DNA of 64,000 bases, from NCBI RefSeq assembly GCF_900129035.1, contig NZ_FQTW01000006.1, positions 112,237 through 176,236 on the forward strand, written 5' to 3'. The position numbers were made by a program, and so were the translations under genes. A model generated the notes under the pieces. It saw only the letters and a list, made by a program, of their open reading frames with translations. It did not search any database and was not told where the DNA came from. Each line of letters starts with the position of its first letter. Within the stretch, counting starts at the first letter, position 1. This DNA is from Psychroflexus salarius. GTDB taxonomy: Bacteria; Bacteroidota; Bacteroidia; Flavobacteriales; Flavobacteriaceae. This document shows positions 54,771-63,274 of this stretch, in pieces.

Positions 54771-56274
54771 AGCTGGACAAATCATTTATTTTTGATTTGT
54801 CCTTTTTTTTTATCCTCTGCAAACCCTTGTTAACACTCATTATCTTCAGTAAAGCTGGATTAATATCAGCGGTTCGAACTTTTTCATCTTGAAATGTGAA
54901 TTTTTCAGGAAAAATCGAACCTATCATTAATCTTTTATGCTCTATATCGCTATTTAAGTAGTGTTTATCAAAGTCTTGAAGCCCTTTCAAGCCCTCTTTA
55001 TAAACCTTTTCAACAGAAGCTTTATTAGCAAATTGCTTTTCTTTTTCCTCTAATTCCTTTATTAATTTTTGAATACGGTTCTTTGCTTGTTTAAATTCGT
55101 CTTTGGTCAAATCTCCATCTATATATAACTCTTGGATGCGCTCTAATTTTGTTTCTAAGTTTCTCTTTTTTTCATAATGCTTTGGGCCAATTCCTCTTTT
55201 TTTAGCCAATTGCTTGAACTCCTTTTCAATCAGTTCACTAAGTAACTGATAAGCATTTTCATCTAAGCTTATGGACTTTAAATAAGATTCAAACCACGCA
55301 TGGACATCTTCCTTCTTCAACCTCACACCACATGAAGTTGAACAATGATAATATGAATACCGCTTGCTTCTCCCTTTTGATGTGCTTGCCGTTAAGACTT
55401 TATCACACTTTGGACATAATACAAATCCTCGTAAAGGAAAACTTGAGTTTACCTTTAATTGAGGCTTACTACTTTGTCGTCTTCTACCTTTTAAAATAGA
55501 TTGTACTTTATCAAAATCAGATTTGGTAATTAGTGGTTCATGAATCCCTTCAATATAATCTTCTGGCTCATCTTTATACGCCTTTATATGCACCCAACCA
55601 CAATACAATGAATTACGCAGAATGCCGTAGAAAGCTGTTGAGCTTGTTTCAAACCCTTCTGCCTTTAGTGCTCGATAGACGTCTTTTTGATTATACACAT
55701 TAGTCAGCATCATTTCAAATCCTTTTTGGATGTACTTCGCATCTTTATTAGGTGTTAATACAGGACGATTTGAGCTATCCCTTCCCATAAAATAGCCCTT
55801 GGGCGGCGAACCCACATAGCGGCCTTCTTTTAATGCTCTGCGCATGCCTGCAATAACATTTTGCGATCGCCTCATATTCTCTACCTCTGGTACTGACAAA
55901 TAGACCGCAAGCATTAAACCTTGTTCTGGTATACTCAAATCAAGCGGTTGCTCTATAGCATTAGGTCGTATCCCCAAACTTGTAAATAAATTAATCGTAT
56001 TGTAAGATTCACTGGTGTTTCTCGAAAAACGATCCCACTTGACAAAAAGTAACTCATCAACTAATTCTTGGTGCTGCTTACAATAAGCTATGAGCTTTTT
56101 CATTTCAGGTCGCTCGAATGTTTTTGCTGAATAATCCTCCCGATAGACCTTTAATACTGATAAATGATTGGTTTTACAATAGGCCTTTAACTTCTCTTCC
56201 TGGTCTCTTAATGAAAATCCCTTGTCGGCTTGTTCATCAGTTGAGACTCTTACATACAATATGACATTTTTCAT
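54733..56274 (-). CDS. Large serine recombinase (integrase) inserted at a tRNA
   Basis: 513 aa. Resolvase N-domain with catalytic Ser11 in LYVRVSTDEQADKGFSL and FVKWDRFSRNTSESY, then the recombinase domain with GSPPKGYFMGR and TPNKDAKYIQKGF. A zinc-ribbon with CPKCDKVL and HCSTSCG is followed by a long coiled coil. Its last residues, GPPGLEPGTF, are encoded by the antisense of the tRNA 3' half, the usual sign of integration at a tRNA gene. Directs integration and excision of the element to its right. Confidence 0.93.
   Translation of the reverse strand: MKNVILYVRVSTDEQADKGFSLRDQEEKLKAYCKTNHLSVLKVYREDYSAKTFERPEMKKLIAYCKQHQELVDELLFVKWDRFSRNTSESYNTINLFTSLGIRPNAIEQPLDLSIPEQGLMLAVYLSVPEVENMRRSQNVIAGMRRALKEGRYVGSPPKGYFMGRDSSNRPVLTPNKDAKYIQKGFEMMLTNVYNQKDVYRALKAEGFETSSTAFYGILRNSLYCGWVHIKAYKDEPEDYIEGIHEPLITKSDFDKVQSILKGRRRQSSKPQLKVNSSFPLRGFVLCPKCDKVLTASTSKGRSKRYSYYHCSTSCGVRLKKEDVHAWFESYLKSISLDENAYQLLSELIEKEFKQLAKKRGIGPKHYEKKRNLETKLERIQELYIDGDLTKDEFKQAKNRIQKLIKELEEKEKQFANKASVEKVYKEGLKGLQDFDKHYLNSDIEHKRLMIGSIFPEKFTFQDEKVRTADINPALLKIMSVNKGLQRIKKKDKSKINDLSSLVGPPGLEPGTF
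54775..54811 (+). terminator. Terminator of the CAT tRNA, inside the recombinase ORF
   Basis: GGACAAATC (54775-54783), GATTTGTCC (54794-54802), then nine T. Encodes the DKSKIND part of the recombinase in antisense, so it probably arrived with the element. Confidence 0.85.
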
Positions 56275-56307
56275 TTACTATGCTTTAATAAGGTTATGTT
56301 TAATAAC

Positions 56308-56412
56308 TTAAGTGTAAACTCTTAAAAACTGAAGTATTTCTTCTACTTCTGTTTGAGTTAAGTGTTTTGTTCTTTTGTGGTTCAATAATTCACTAGCTCT
56401 TTTAATGTCCAT
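56308..56412 (-). CDS. 34-aa ORF upstream of the recombinase
   Basis: MDIKRASELLNHKRTKHLTQTEVEEILQFLRVYT. The ELLN.KRTK.LT..EVE.IL.FL pattern resembles a tiny protein I recall beside recombinases in Bacteroidota. Overlaps the next small ORF by 31 bases in another frame. Confidence 0.45.
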   Translation of the reverse strand: MDIKRASELLNHKRTKHLTQTEVEEILQFLRVYT

Positions 56413-56516
56413 GATAATCTTGGGCAAGGGTAAGGCTGTCCATCTCTTGCGCTATATTGATCAGGCTGGATTTTCAGGGACTGATGTGGTGATACTTCTT
56501 CTCTATTTATTCTCAT
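56382..56516 (-). CDS. 44-aa ORF coupled to the MerR-like gene
   Basis: Starts one base after the stop of the MerR-like gene and encodes a peptide with SARDGQPYPCPRLSWTLKELVNY. The tight spacing suggests it is translated; no family recognised. Confidence 0.35.
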   Translation of the reverse strand: MRINREEVSPHQSLKIQPDQYSARDGQPYPCPRLSWTLKELVNY

Positions 56517-56517
56517 A

Positions 56518-57381
56518 TCATTTCGTTAAGATGGTGAGTTTATAGTTATCTTGAGCTCTCTTTTCAACTACAATTTTGCCTGTTTTTGGGAATTTATTGT
56601 TCAATATAAATTCTGCTAAAGCCTCAGCACTTTTGTGCTGCTCACGAATGATTAATGGTTGTAATTTGTTGTGATCTATGATAACCTCAATAAATTTTGG
56701 AGAACGTGTCTTAATTATGTTTCTTAGCTTGTTTTCAACCGTATTAAGATAAGCAAGGTCTTGATCGATTAATTCAAACTCAACGCTTACGATTTTACTG
56801 ATAAAGGGCATTAATGGAATACAGATATAGGTTTGATCGGTTATGTAAGACAGGCTTTCTTCAGTTAATGCTTTTATGCCGCTATTAATGAACCATTCTT
56901 CTTTTTTAGGAAGGTAGTAAAATGAAATGGGTTTATAGTTAACCAATATGCTATCTACAATAGCATCAACAAAGAAGTTTTGCTCTTGCGCTAGTTGAAG
57001 TTGAAGCAAAGGATCATTAAGTATCTGATTTAAACCTTCGATTCGTTGCTGATTTGGAGATTTCTTTCTTTGCTCTGCTTTTATAGCGGTATTTAACTTT
57101 CGGTCAAAAAAGCCGTCTTCTATGGGTTGTTGCCAAATGCTATAAGCTAATTGACTCAAGTGCTTTGTCGATATACCGACTTCACTGAGTTCGTTAACTA
57201 GATGCAACCAAACGGCTTGAGGAATATTCATTCGTCCGTGTTGATCTTTTTGAAAAAACGGTAAGACTTGTTTCGATTTCCAATAGCTTACCATCCGAGT
57301 ACTAAACCCGAAGTGTTTGGGAAGCACATATTTCTGCGCCAATAACTCGCTTTTGAAGTTTTCTAGTTCTGTCATTTCCAT
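56518..57381 (-). CDS. MerR-like N-terminal HTH protein of the element
   Basis: 287 aa. The N-terminus YVLPKHFGFSTRMVSYWKSKQVLPFFQKDQHGRMNIPQAVWLHLVNELSEVGIS resembles a MerR-type winged helix. The remaining 200 aa are unrecognised. Similar proteins accompany large serine recombinases in Bacteroidota and may act as excision or copy-number regulators (inference). Confidence 0.65.
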   Translation of the reverse strand: MEMTELENFKSELLAQKYVLPKHFGFSTRMVSYWKSKQVLPFFQKDQHGRMNIPQAVWLHLVNELSEVGISTKHLSQLAYSIWQQPIEDGFFDRKLNTAIKAEQRKKSPNQQRIEGLNQILNDPLLQLQLAQEQNFFVDAIVDSILVNYKPISFYYLPKKEEWFINSGIKALTEESLSYITDQTYICIPLMPFISKIVSVEFELIDQDLAYLNTVENKLRNIIKTRSPKFIEVIIDHNKLQPLIIREQHKSAEALAEFILNNKFPKTGKIVVEKRAQDNYKLTILTK

Positions 57382-58772
57382 AAACTCTTGTAATTAGTTT
57401 ACACAAATGTAATCTTTATTTGTTTAACTAGCAAATTGATTTGAAATTCAAATAATTAAGGCGTTTATCAAAATATTATTTTTTAAAATAATATTTATTT
57501 TTAAAGTATTTTAAGATGTAATCGATTACAAACAGTTGCAAATGGAAACAAGGTGAATTTGATCAATTTTCATTAAAATTGGAATTATTATTCTTAAGAA
57601 TAATTTTCTAAGTCTTTATCATAATTTTTGCTTGTTCTATTTGTTAGTTATTTTATTAGCTATATTTATAGTAAATCAACTTTGTTTTAAACTTATAATT
57701 AATAGGGTAAAATACCTTAATGATAGAGTTCTAATTACATGATTAGAGAGTTGTATAATGAAGCTTCATTTTATACTTATTAATTGTCGATTTAAAACTT
57801 AAAGAAAAAACCTGTTAACAATAGTAAAATCAATAGCTCAATTGTCATTTCAATAACCTGTTTTTTAGAGTTTAGAACATTATATAGCTTGTAGGTAATT
57901 TTAATCAAGTTTAAAGGCATTATTACTAAGCAATTTTGATCTTTAGTAGCTTAAAATATAAGCGATGGATCTTGTTATGTTTACCTTATGATTTATTGCT
58001 AATCATTAAGCGTTCAATAGGCATAATCTAAGCAAAAAATATAGTGTGGTTTTAAAGACTGCCAAATTTGACACCCAGTTATAATTTTGATGCAAATTTC
58101 TTAGTTATATTACTATAGTATATAAGTAAAAAAAGGTCTTTATTTTTAAGATCATAATTCTTCTTAAAATAACATAACTATTTTAAAGCTCAGTAACAGT
58201 AAAATCAATAGTTGGCAAGCTATAACCAAGCCTTATTTATAAGGGTATTTTTATAAAGGTTCATAGTATTGCTTATAATAAAAAAATAGACCTCGATTCA
58301 ATAAGTTTTATGAAGCTTTTTCATAATTTAAATTGATGTTCTCTAAATTTCCTTGATTTATAAAAACATAGCTTCAAATAATAAGCGGAATGGAATTGAA
58401 ATTATTTTTTAAAATAAAATTGTTCATTTGAAATAATAATTATTCGCTAAAATAATTTTTTCAATGTTTTTTACCTTAAATATCAATTTAATCATTTAAA
58501 TGGCTCGCTTAGATTCCAATCATTATTTCTATGTTTTAAAGGATTTTTATCTAAGTTAATGTCTGTTCAAATTTTAAAATTATATTATATTATTGAACAG
58601 TTTGGTTTTGGGGGAAGCTTAAAAAGACCTTAAATACAACATAAAGAAATTAAAAAGCATTGATAAACTATTAATTCAACGCTATAAACCCTATAATTCA
58701 AGATAAATTCTAATATGTCAAGTTTTTAGTACCATAAAACTGACATTTGTAAAAAGTAAGTATCTTTGCATT
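57382..58772. other. 1.4-kb AT-rich stretch without a gene
   Basis: Very AT-rich with many AAATAAT/ATTATTT repeats, for example at 57468-57495 and 58400-58460. No ORF of 60 codons on either strand and no tRNA or clear hairpin RNA. The last bases hold the promoter of the AbiE-type operon. It may be decayed cargo or a silenced (xenogeneic) region. Confidence 0.55.
58761..58768 (+). promoter_or_regulatory. -7 box of the AbiE-type operon
   Basis: TATCTTTG matches TAnnTTTG. It ends four bases before the ATG at 58773, so the mRNA would be leaderless or nearly so. Confidence 0.5.
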
Positions 58773-59501
58773 ATGGCATTAGCAACAGAAATACGCAAAA
58801 AAATAAAATCCTTCCCCGAAGGAAAAACCTTTGGTTATGACGATTTGCACATCGCTAAAAACGACTACATCACTGCTGCAAAAGCATTGGAACGCCTAAA
58901 GAACCAAGGCGCAATAAAAAAACTTTCAAAAGGAGTGTTTTATAAACCTGAAAAAACAGTGTTTGGCGAGTTAAAGCCAGATTACAGCGAATTGCTACGT
59001 CCCTATTTATTTGAAAATGGTAAACGTGTGGCATACGAAACAGGCACTTCACTATACAATCGTTTAGGCTTGACTACTCAAATGGCTTTCCGCACAAAAA
59101 TTGCCAGTCGTAAAAAGCGCATCAACATCAATCGGGAGAATTTAAAAGCAGATGCCGTAAAAAGCTATGCAGAAGTTACGGATAGTAATTATGAGATTTT
59201 GGGCTTGTTAGATGCCTTCAAAGACATTAAAACTATTCCCGATTGTTCTATTGCTCAGGCGATAAAAAGACTAAGTAGCATAGTTAACGAACTCAACACC
59301 AAACAAACCGAGGTATTTATTAAATATGCCTTAATGTATCCGCCAAGAGTAAGAGCATTGGCAGGCGCAGTTCTTGAAAATTTGGGTAAAACTCCCAAAG
59401 GCATTGAACAACTAAAAGAGAGTCTCAATCCACTTACAACCATAAACTTGGGCGTAAAGAAAGAAGAATTACCTAACCAATCAAATTGGTATATCAAATG
59501 A
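58773..59501 (+). CDS. AbiEi-like antitoxin / DUF6088 family protein
   Basis: 242 aa. N-terminal winged helix (IRKKIKSFPEGKTFGYDDLHIAKNDYITAAKALERLKNQGAIKKLSKGVFYKP) and a C-terminal AbiEi-like part. In type IV AbiE systems this protein represses the operon and counteracts the nucleotidyltransferase toxin. Its stop overlaps the toxin start (ATGA). Confidence 0.85.
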   Translation: MALATEIRKKIKSFPEGKTFGYDDLHIAKNDYITAAKALERLKNQGAIKKLSKGVFYKPEKTVFGELKPDYSELLRPYLFENGKRVAYETGTSLYNRLGLTTQMAFRTKIASRKKRININRENLKADAVKSYAEVTDSNYEILGLLDAFKDIKTIPDCSIAQAIKRLSSIVNELNTKQTEVFIKYALMYPPRVRALAGAVLENLGKTPKGIEQLKESLNPLTTINLGVKKEELPNQSNWYIK

Positions 59502-60484
59502 AGTTACACGAAAACACAGCTTTATATAGAGATGCTATTCGGTTTACCGCTCAACAGATGAAGCTAAAACCTGAATATATTGAAAAAGACTATTGGGTAA
59601 CCTATGCTTTGTTTAGCATTTTTAAAAGCAAAATAGGAAAAGAAACTATTTTTAAAGGTGGTACAGCATTATCTAAGTGTTTCCAGCTTATCGACCGATT
59701 TTCAGAAGATATTGACTTGGTTGTTTTAAGGCGTGAAGGAGAAACAAATAGTAAATTAAAATCAAAATTAAAAACAATAAGCCAAGAGATAGAAACCGTA
59801 TTACCTGAAATTTCCATAGAAGGAATTACCCATAAAATGGGAATGAATCGCAAAACTGCACACGCCTATAATAAAGAATTTAAAGGCAATTACGGTCAGG
59901 TTAGAGATGCCATAATTTTAGAATCTACTTGGCTAGGCTATTATGAGCCATTTACCACAAAAAACATCATTTCATTTGTTGGACAAATGATGTTAGAGAA
60001 TAAGCAGTCTGATATTGCAGAAGAAAACGGCTTACTCCCTTTTGAGTTATTAGCACTAAAACCTATAAGAACCATCTGCGAAAAAATAATGAGCTTGGTT
60101 CGTTTTTCTTATAGCCAATATGCTATTGAAGATTTGAAGAAAAAAATAAGGCACATCTACGATTTGCATCAGCTTTTAAAACAAGATGAATTTTTAGAGT
60201 TTTTTCATTCAAGTGCTTTTGATGAAATGCTGATAAAAGTTGCCAATGATGATGTGGTTAGCTTTAAAAACAACAACCAATGGCTTACTCATCATCCAAA
60301 CGAAGCACTTGTTTTTAAGGATTTAGAAAAGGTCTGGAATACGATATCAACCACCTATTCCAATGATTTTAAAGATTTAGTTTATGGTGATTTACCAAAC
60401 CAAGACGATGTCTTAAATACCTTAAAAATGATTCAATCAAGATTAAAAGGCATTTCTTGGACAGTGAAAATAGAAGAAATATAG
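59498..60484 (+). CDS. AbiEii-like nucleotidyltransferase toxin
   Basis: 328 aa from ATG 59498. FKGGTALSKCFQLIDRFSEDIDLVVL carries the GG(T/S)-x-L-x-K and D-x-D catalytic motifs of the AbiEii/AbiGii toxin family, after YIEKDYWVTYALF. Related MenA/AbiEii enzymes add nucleotides to tRNA or otherwise block translation, causing abortive infection. Defence cargo of the element. Confidence 0.9.
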   Translation: MKLHENTALYRDAIRFTAQQMKLKPEYIEKDYWVTYALFSIFKSKIGKETIFKGGTALSKCFQLIDRFSEDIDLVVLRREGETNSKLKSKLKTISQEIETVLPEISIEGITHKMGMNRKTAHAYNKEFKGNYGQVRDAIILESTWLGYYEPFTTKNIISFVGQMMLENKQSDIAEENGLLPFELLALKPIRTICEKIMSLVRFSYSQYAIEDLKKKIRHIYDLHQLLKQDEFLEFFHSSAFDEMLIKVANDDVVSFKNNNQWLTHHPNEALVFKDLEKVWNTISTTYSNDFKDLVYGDLPNQDDVLNTLKMIQSRLKGISWTVKIEEI

Positions 60485-60515
60485 AGTTTACTTATAAACT
60501 AAAATTACCCGTAAT

Positions 60516-60541
60516 AAAAAAAACCGCCTTTTACAGCGGGT
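60516..60541 (-). terminator. Terminator of the lipoprotein pair
   Basis: Minus strand ACCCGCTGTAAAAGGCGGT followed by eight T; short GC stem (CCGC/GCGG), 14 bases after the lipoprotein stop. Confidence 0.55.
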
Positions 60542-60554
60542 CTCTAATAAGCTA

Positions 60555-61178
60555 TTATTTTTTGAAGTAGGGCATTTTTTTACTTGCTTTTCGCATAAGT
60601 TTGTTTACAATTCTTGATGGACTACTACCTATCCCTCCAGATATTTTATGCTCGTAGTTCCATATCAATTTATTGTTTGCGCAATCATTTATGCTTAGAG
60701 TGGTTCTTACCTCATTTGTGCTACCGCCACCGCCAAACAATAGTGCAACAGCTATCGCACCTCCAGTAGACATTGGTTTAGAGAGCGCAAATGTAGAGGA
60801 CATTACACCATCAACGCCTAAAATATTGCATAGCTCTTTTGTAGTAAGCGGATTTTCTGGATAACCCGCTTTTTTTAGTAGTGCGTTTGTGGTCTCTACT
60901 TGTTGAACTTCCTTAAATATTTTGCCTTGCATTTTCCGTTTTAGCATCCAAGCATAAATTTCATTCTGAAAATTAATAGACTCGGTTTTTTGTTGTTCCT
61001 TTAATGCTTCTGCATCAACTTTCTTACGTGCAGCAATAGATATTTTTGGAGGTATAATTGCAATTATATCTTGTTTTTCGGCTAACATATTAGCATCAGG
61101 ACTGTAGAATATTTTAGCACAAGATGTTAGTAATAATGCCACAGTGGCAATAAGCATTGTGTTTTTGAGTGATTTCAT
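60555..61178 (-). CDS. Lipoprotein of unknown function (GNA1162-like)
   Basis: 207 aa, lipobox LLTSC at Cys20. The body contains a beta-alpha domain with LTTKELCNILGVDGVMSSTFAL, and NEVRTTLSINDCANNKLIWNYEHKISGGIGSSPSRIVNKLMRKASKKMPY at the end, a layout like GNA1162/DUF799 and curli-assembly CsgG-like accessory lipoproteins. Function not known. Follows the EGF-like lipoprotein gene by 18 bases. Confidence 0.65.
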   Translation of the reverse strand: MKSLKNTMLIATVALLLTSCAKIFYSPDANMLAEKQDIIAIIPPKISIAARKKVDAEALKEQQKTESINFQNEIYAWMLKRKMQGKIFKEVQQVETTNALLKKAGYPENPLTTKELCNILGVDGVMSSTFALSKPMSTGGAIAVALLFGGGGSTNEVRTTLSINDCANNKLIWNYEHKISGGIGSSPSRIVNKLMRKASKKMPYFKK

Positions 61179-61196
61179 AAGTTTATGTGTTTTAAA

Positions 61197-61781
61197 TTAC
61201 CATGTGTATTCTACAGTCATTTCGCATTCAAATGTATCTGTTGAGTTTGTTACTGTGAATGTGTTTGGAAACCCGTCTCTATCTGCATCATAAGGTAAAA
61301 AGGCTAACAAACTAATAGTGTTATCTGTGTTTGTATCTAAGTCAATTAGCGTCAGATAATGAACACCAGTTACGTTATTAATAGATAGTGGTGAATCTAA
61401 TGTAAAAGGATAATCAACATTTAAACCACTGGCATCTTCGTAGTAATTTGGTTCGCTGTATATAGTTTCGTCCGATGAGTTTTGTATTGTAAAATAAATA
61501 TCAGCATCACTATTTGTAGGAAATGTATCCCACCAATTTCCATTATCAGTATCAGGAAATTTTTTAATAACAACTTTGGTTATGGTGACCGAATTCGGTG
61601 TTAGTTTAGCTGAACAATCAGTACCACTGTAGCCTTCAGGACAGTCACAGCCACAATCTACAGTTTCAGTTCCGCCATTTAAGCAAGCTATTGGAGTACA
61701 TTCATCTACTGAACTATCATCACTAGAACAGGATACACTAATAAGCATTAAAAAGCTTAGAGTAATAATTAATTTTTTCAT
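61197..61781 (-). CDS. Lipoprotein with EGF-like motif
   Basis: 194 aa. Signal peptide and lipobox SVSC (Cys18), then an EGF-like motif CTPIACLNGGTETVDCGCDCPEGYSGTDC and a beta-rich C-terminal domain with FPDTDNGNWWDTFPTNSDADIYFTI. Surface-exposed lipoprotein; binding role possible. Its long upstream leader contains the hairpin at 61857-61965. Confidence 0.7.
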   Translation of the reverse strand: MKKLIITLSFLMLISVSCSSDDSSVDECTPIACLNGGTETVDCGCDCPEGYSGTDCSAKLTPNSVTITKVVIKKFPDTDNGNWWDTFPTNSDADIYFTIQNSSDETIYSEPNYYEDASGLNVDYPFTLDSPLSINNVTGVHYLTLIDLDTNTDNTISLLAFLPYDADRDGFPNTFTVTNSTDTFECEMTVEYTW

Positions 61782-61835
61782 AATTAAATGATTTAATTAC
61801 CGCCAAACCCAAACAGTATGTTTATAAATGAAGAA

Positions 61836-61965
61836 GCGTGGGTTTGTACCAAATCTGTGCTGAGGTTGTGACAAGACCCAATACCAAGATAAGGAACACC
61901 CACGCCATTCGTGAGCGTCTATCCTTAACTATTGTGGTATTTTCGAAATTGTCACATTTCAGCAC
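61836..61965 (-). other. Structured inverted-repeat element, probable leader of the lipoprotein operon
   Basis: GTGCTGAGGTTGTGACAA (61857-61874) pairs with TTGTCACATTTCAGCAC (61949-61965), and inside it AATACC (61880-61885) with GGTATT (61936-61941). An alternative stem GCGTGGGT (61836-61843) with ACCCACGC (61898-61905) would compete. It lies between the minus-strand -7 box TATATTTG (62009-62002) and the start at 61781. Confidence 0.55.
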
Positions 61966-61990
61966 CAACAATTAAAGCAACGCTTTTACG

Positions 61991-62009
61991 TAATTTTGAG
62001 ACAAATATA
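61991..62009. promoter_or_regulatory. Opposed -7 boxes
   Basis: Plus strand TAATTTTG (61991-61998) and minus strand TATATTTG (62009-62002). The minus box would give the lipoprotein operon a leader of about 220 bases. Confidence 0.4.
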
Positions 62010-62059
62010 GATAATAATGTTTATTTTTTAAAATAATAGTTATTTTAAAAAATAACTAT

Positions 62060-62458
62060 TTAAGTATCTAGTTTACTGGTGATAAGGCTTAGGCTTTCCA
62101 CCCATCCGTAGTAGTTATATTGTGTAGGTTCATCATGCTCATGTATGGTGACTATTTTTCTTAAACCTATGGTGTCACCAAAAACTTCAATTAAAATGGC
62201 ATTAACTGCTATATCTCCAGTAACGAAGGCATCTAGCTCCATATAACAGCCTTTTGTAAGCTCGGCATGGTTACTCTCACTCCACACAAAGATATGATCT
62301 GCATTAGAAGCTATTTTGGCATAGTCACTTTTGTCTGTTAATTCACCTAAATACCTGTTAGGACTTATAACATTACCTGAGAAGTGCTTGTTGATAAAAT
62401 CATACACTTTACTATCTTCTATTTCGCCATACAGTGATTTACTGTGTGAGAAATACAA
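62060..62458 (-). CDS. Nucleoside deoxyribosyltransferase/TIR-like fold protein, start uncertain
   Basis: 132 aa from TTG 62458. YFSHSKSLYGEIEDSKVYDFI, SPNRYLGEL and IASNADHIFVWSESNHAELTKGCYMELDAF fit the Rossmann-like fold of 2'-deoxyribosyltransferase/TIR-type proteins (strand + S-H/S-x, late G-x-x-x-E-L/M motif). The natural start would be ATG-ACA-TTG, but the sequence has CTG at 62464-62462, so the start codon may be mutated. Function unknown. Confidence 0.45.
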   Translation of the reverse strand: MYFSHSKSLYGEIEDSKVYDFINKHFSGNVISPNRYLGELTDKSDYAKIASNADHIFVWSESNHAELTKGCYMELDAFVTGDIAVNAILIEVFGDTIGLRKIVTIHEHDEPTQYNYYGWVESLSLITSKLDT

Positions 62459-62464
62459 TGTCAG

Positions 62465-63060
62465 CCTATCTGAGTTTATTTGTAATATAGTGATTTGTTT
62501 TAAAAATCAATATGAATACAAATACGTTGTAAAGATTACGCCAAAGAAGAACAATTAGCTAAAAACCTGAAGAAAGAACAAAAGCAGAATACTTAAATAA
62601 AAGCGTTGATTGATAATCCAGACTTTAAAGTAAACATAGAAAAGAAAACAGTCGATAAGGCTATTCATAAAAACGGTGACTTGACCTATCACCTAAAAGA
62701 GTATAAAGCAATGAATACTGATCAAAAAAGAGGTGAAAAACAGACAACTCTAGTTAACAAGATCTCAAGTGAAAGAGCTTTCTCAAGATTAACAGAGAAA
62801 AGTAAATCAACACCACTAATAAGTTAATCAAACTCAATTAGAGACTTTAGGTGCAGTAATTTTTGGTTTAACAACTGAATTCATCTTAAATCAAATAATC
62901 TGTCATTTCTTTTAAGTTAATACCAATCTGCCCATCCCATTTTTGGTAATCATAGGTGCTTATAACTAGGAATTACTTGACAAAGGATTCTTGTTAAGGA
63001 TCTATTCTCAATATTCTATTAAAATTGAATGTATCATTTTTAAAATACAATAACTGGAGA
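62465..63060. other. Mostly non-coding stretch with a gene remnant
   Basis: No solid gene apart from the remnant at 62519-62827. No terminator or repeat recognised. Confidence 0.4.
62519..62827 (+). pseudogene. Possible degraded reading frame
   Basis: A lysine/glutamate-rich peptide (KDYAKEEQLAKNLKKEQKQNT, then stop) is followed a few bases later by a 73-codon TTG-started frame IDNPDFKVNIEKKTVDKAIHKNGDL... . Similar composition suggests one former gene broken by point changes. No family is recognised. Confidence 0.25.
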
Positions 63061-63264
63061 TTACCTTAAACGGGGCTTTAAATAGGTGACTCCTACCACC
63101 ACTCCAGCTATTAAGCCTACAGATATGAATCTATTTACCGGTGCAGCCGGCACGTCATCTACATTATCTTCAAAACCTATTGCTTCATCTATTGTTTGGC
63201 TATGACTTATCTCCATAAACAGCATGAGTAATACTATAACTGAAGTATATCGTAATTGTTTCAT
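63061..63264 (-). CDS. 67-aa exported peptide with PAAPV motif, paralogue of the 26.2-kb peptide
   Basis: Signal peptide (VIVLLMLFMEISHSQ), acidic DEAIGFEDNVDDVPAAPV, a Gly-containing TM helix (VGLIAGVVVGVTYL) and a basic end KPRLR. Shared GFED.V.D.PAAP core and order with the peptide at 26203-26400. It follows a T9SS protein gene by ten bases, as its paralogue does. Confidence 0.75.
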   Translation of the reverse strand: MKQLRYTSVIVLLMLFMEISHSQTIDEAIGFEDNVDDVPAAPVNRFISVGLIAGVVVGVTYLKPRLR

Positions 63265-63274
63265 TTTTATAAGT

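Noticed and set aside
61836..61965. Inverted repeat as an integron attC site
   Set aside because: No R-box GTTRRRY/RYYYAAC pair in the right places and no tyrosine integron integrase nearby.
62331..62558. 75-codon plus-strand frame
   Set aside because: Antisense to the deoxyribosyltransferase-like gene and without recognisable content.
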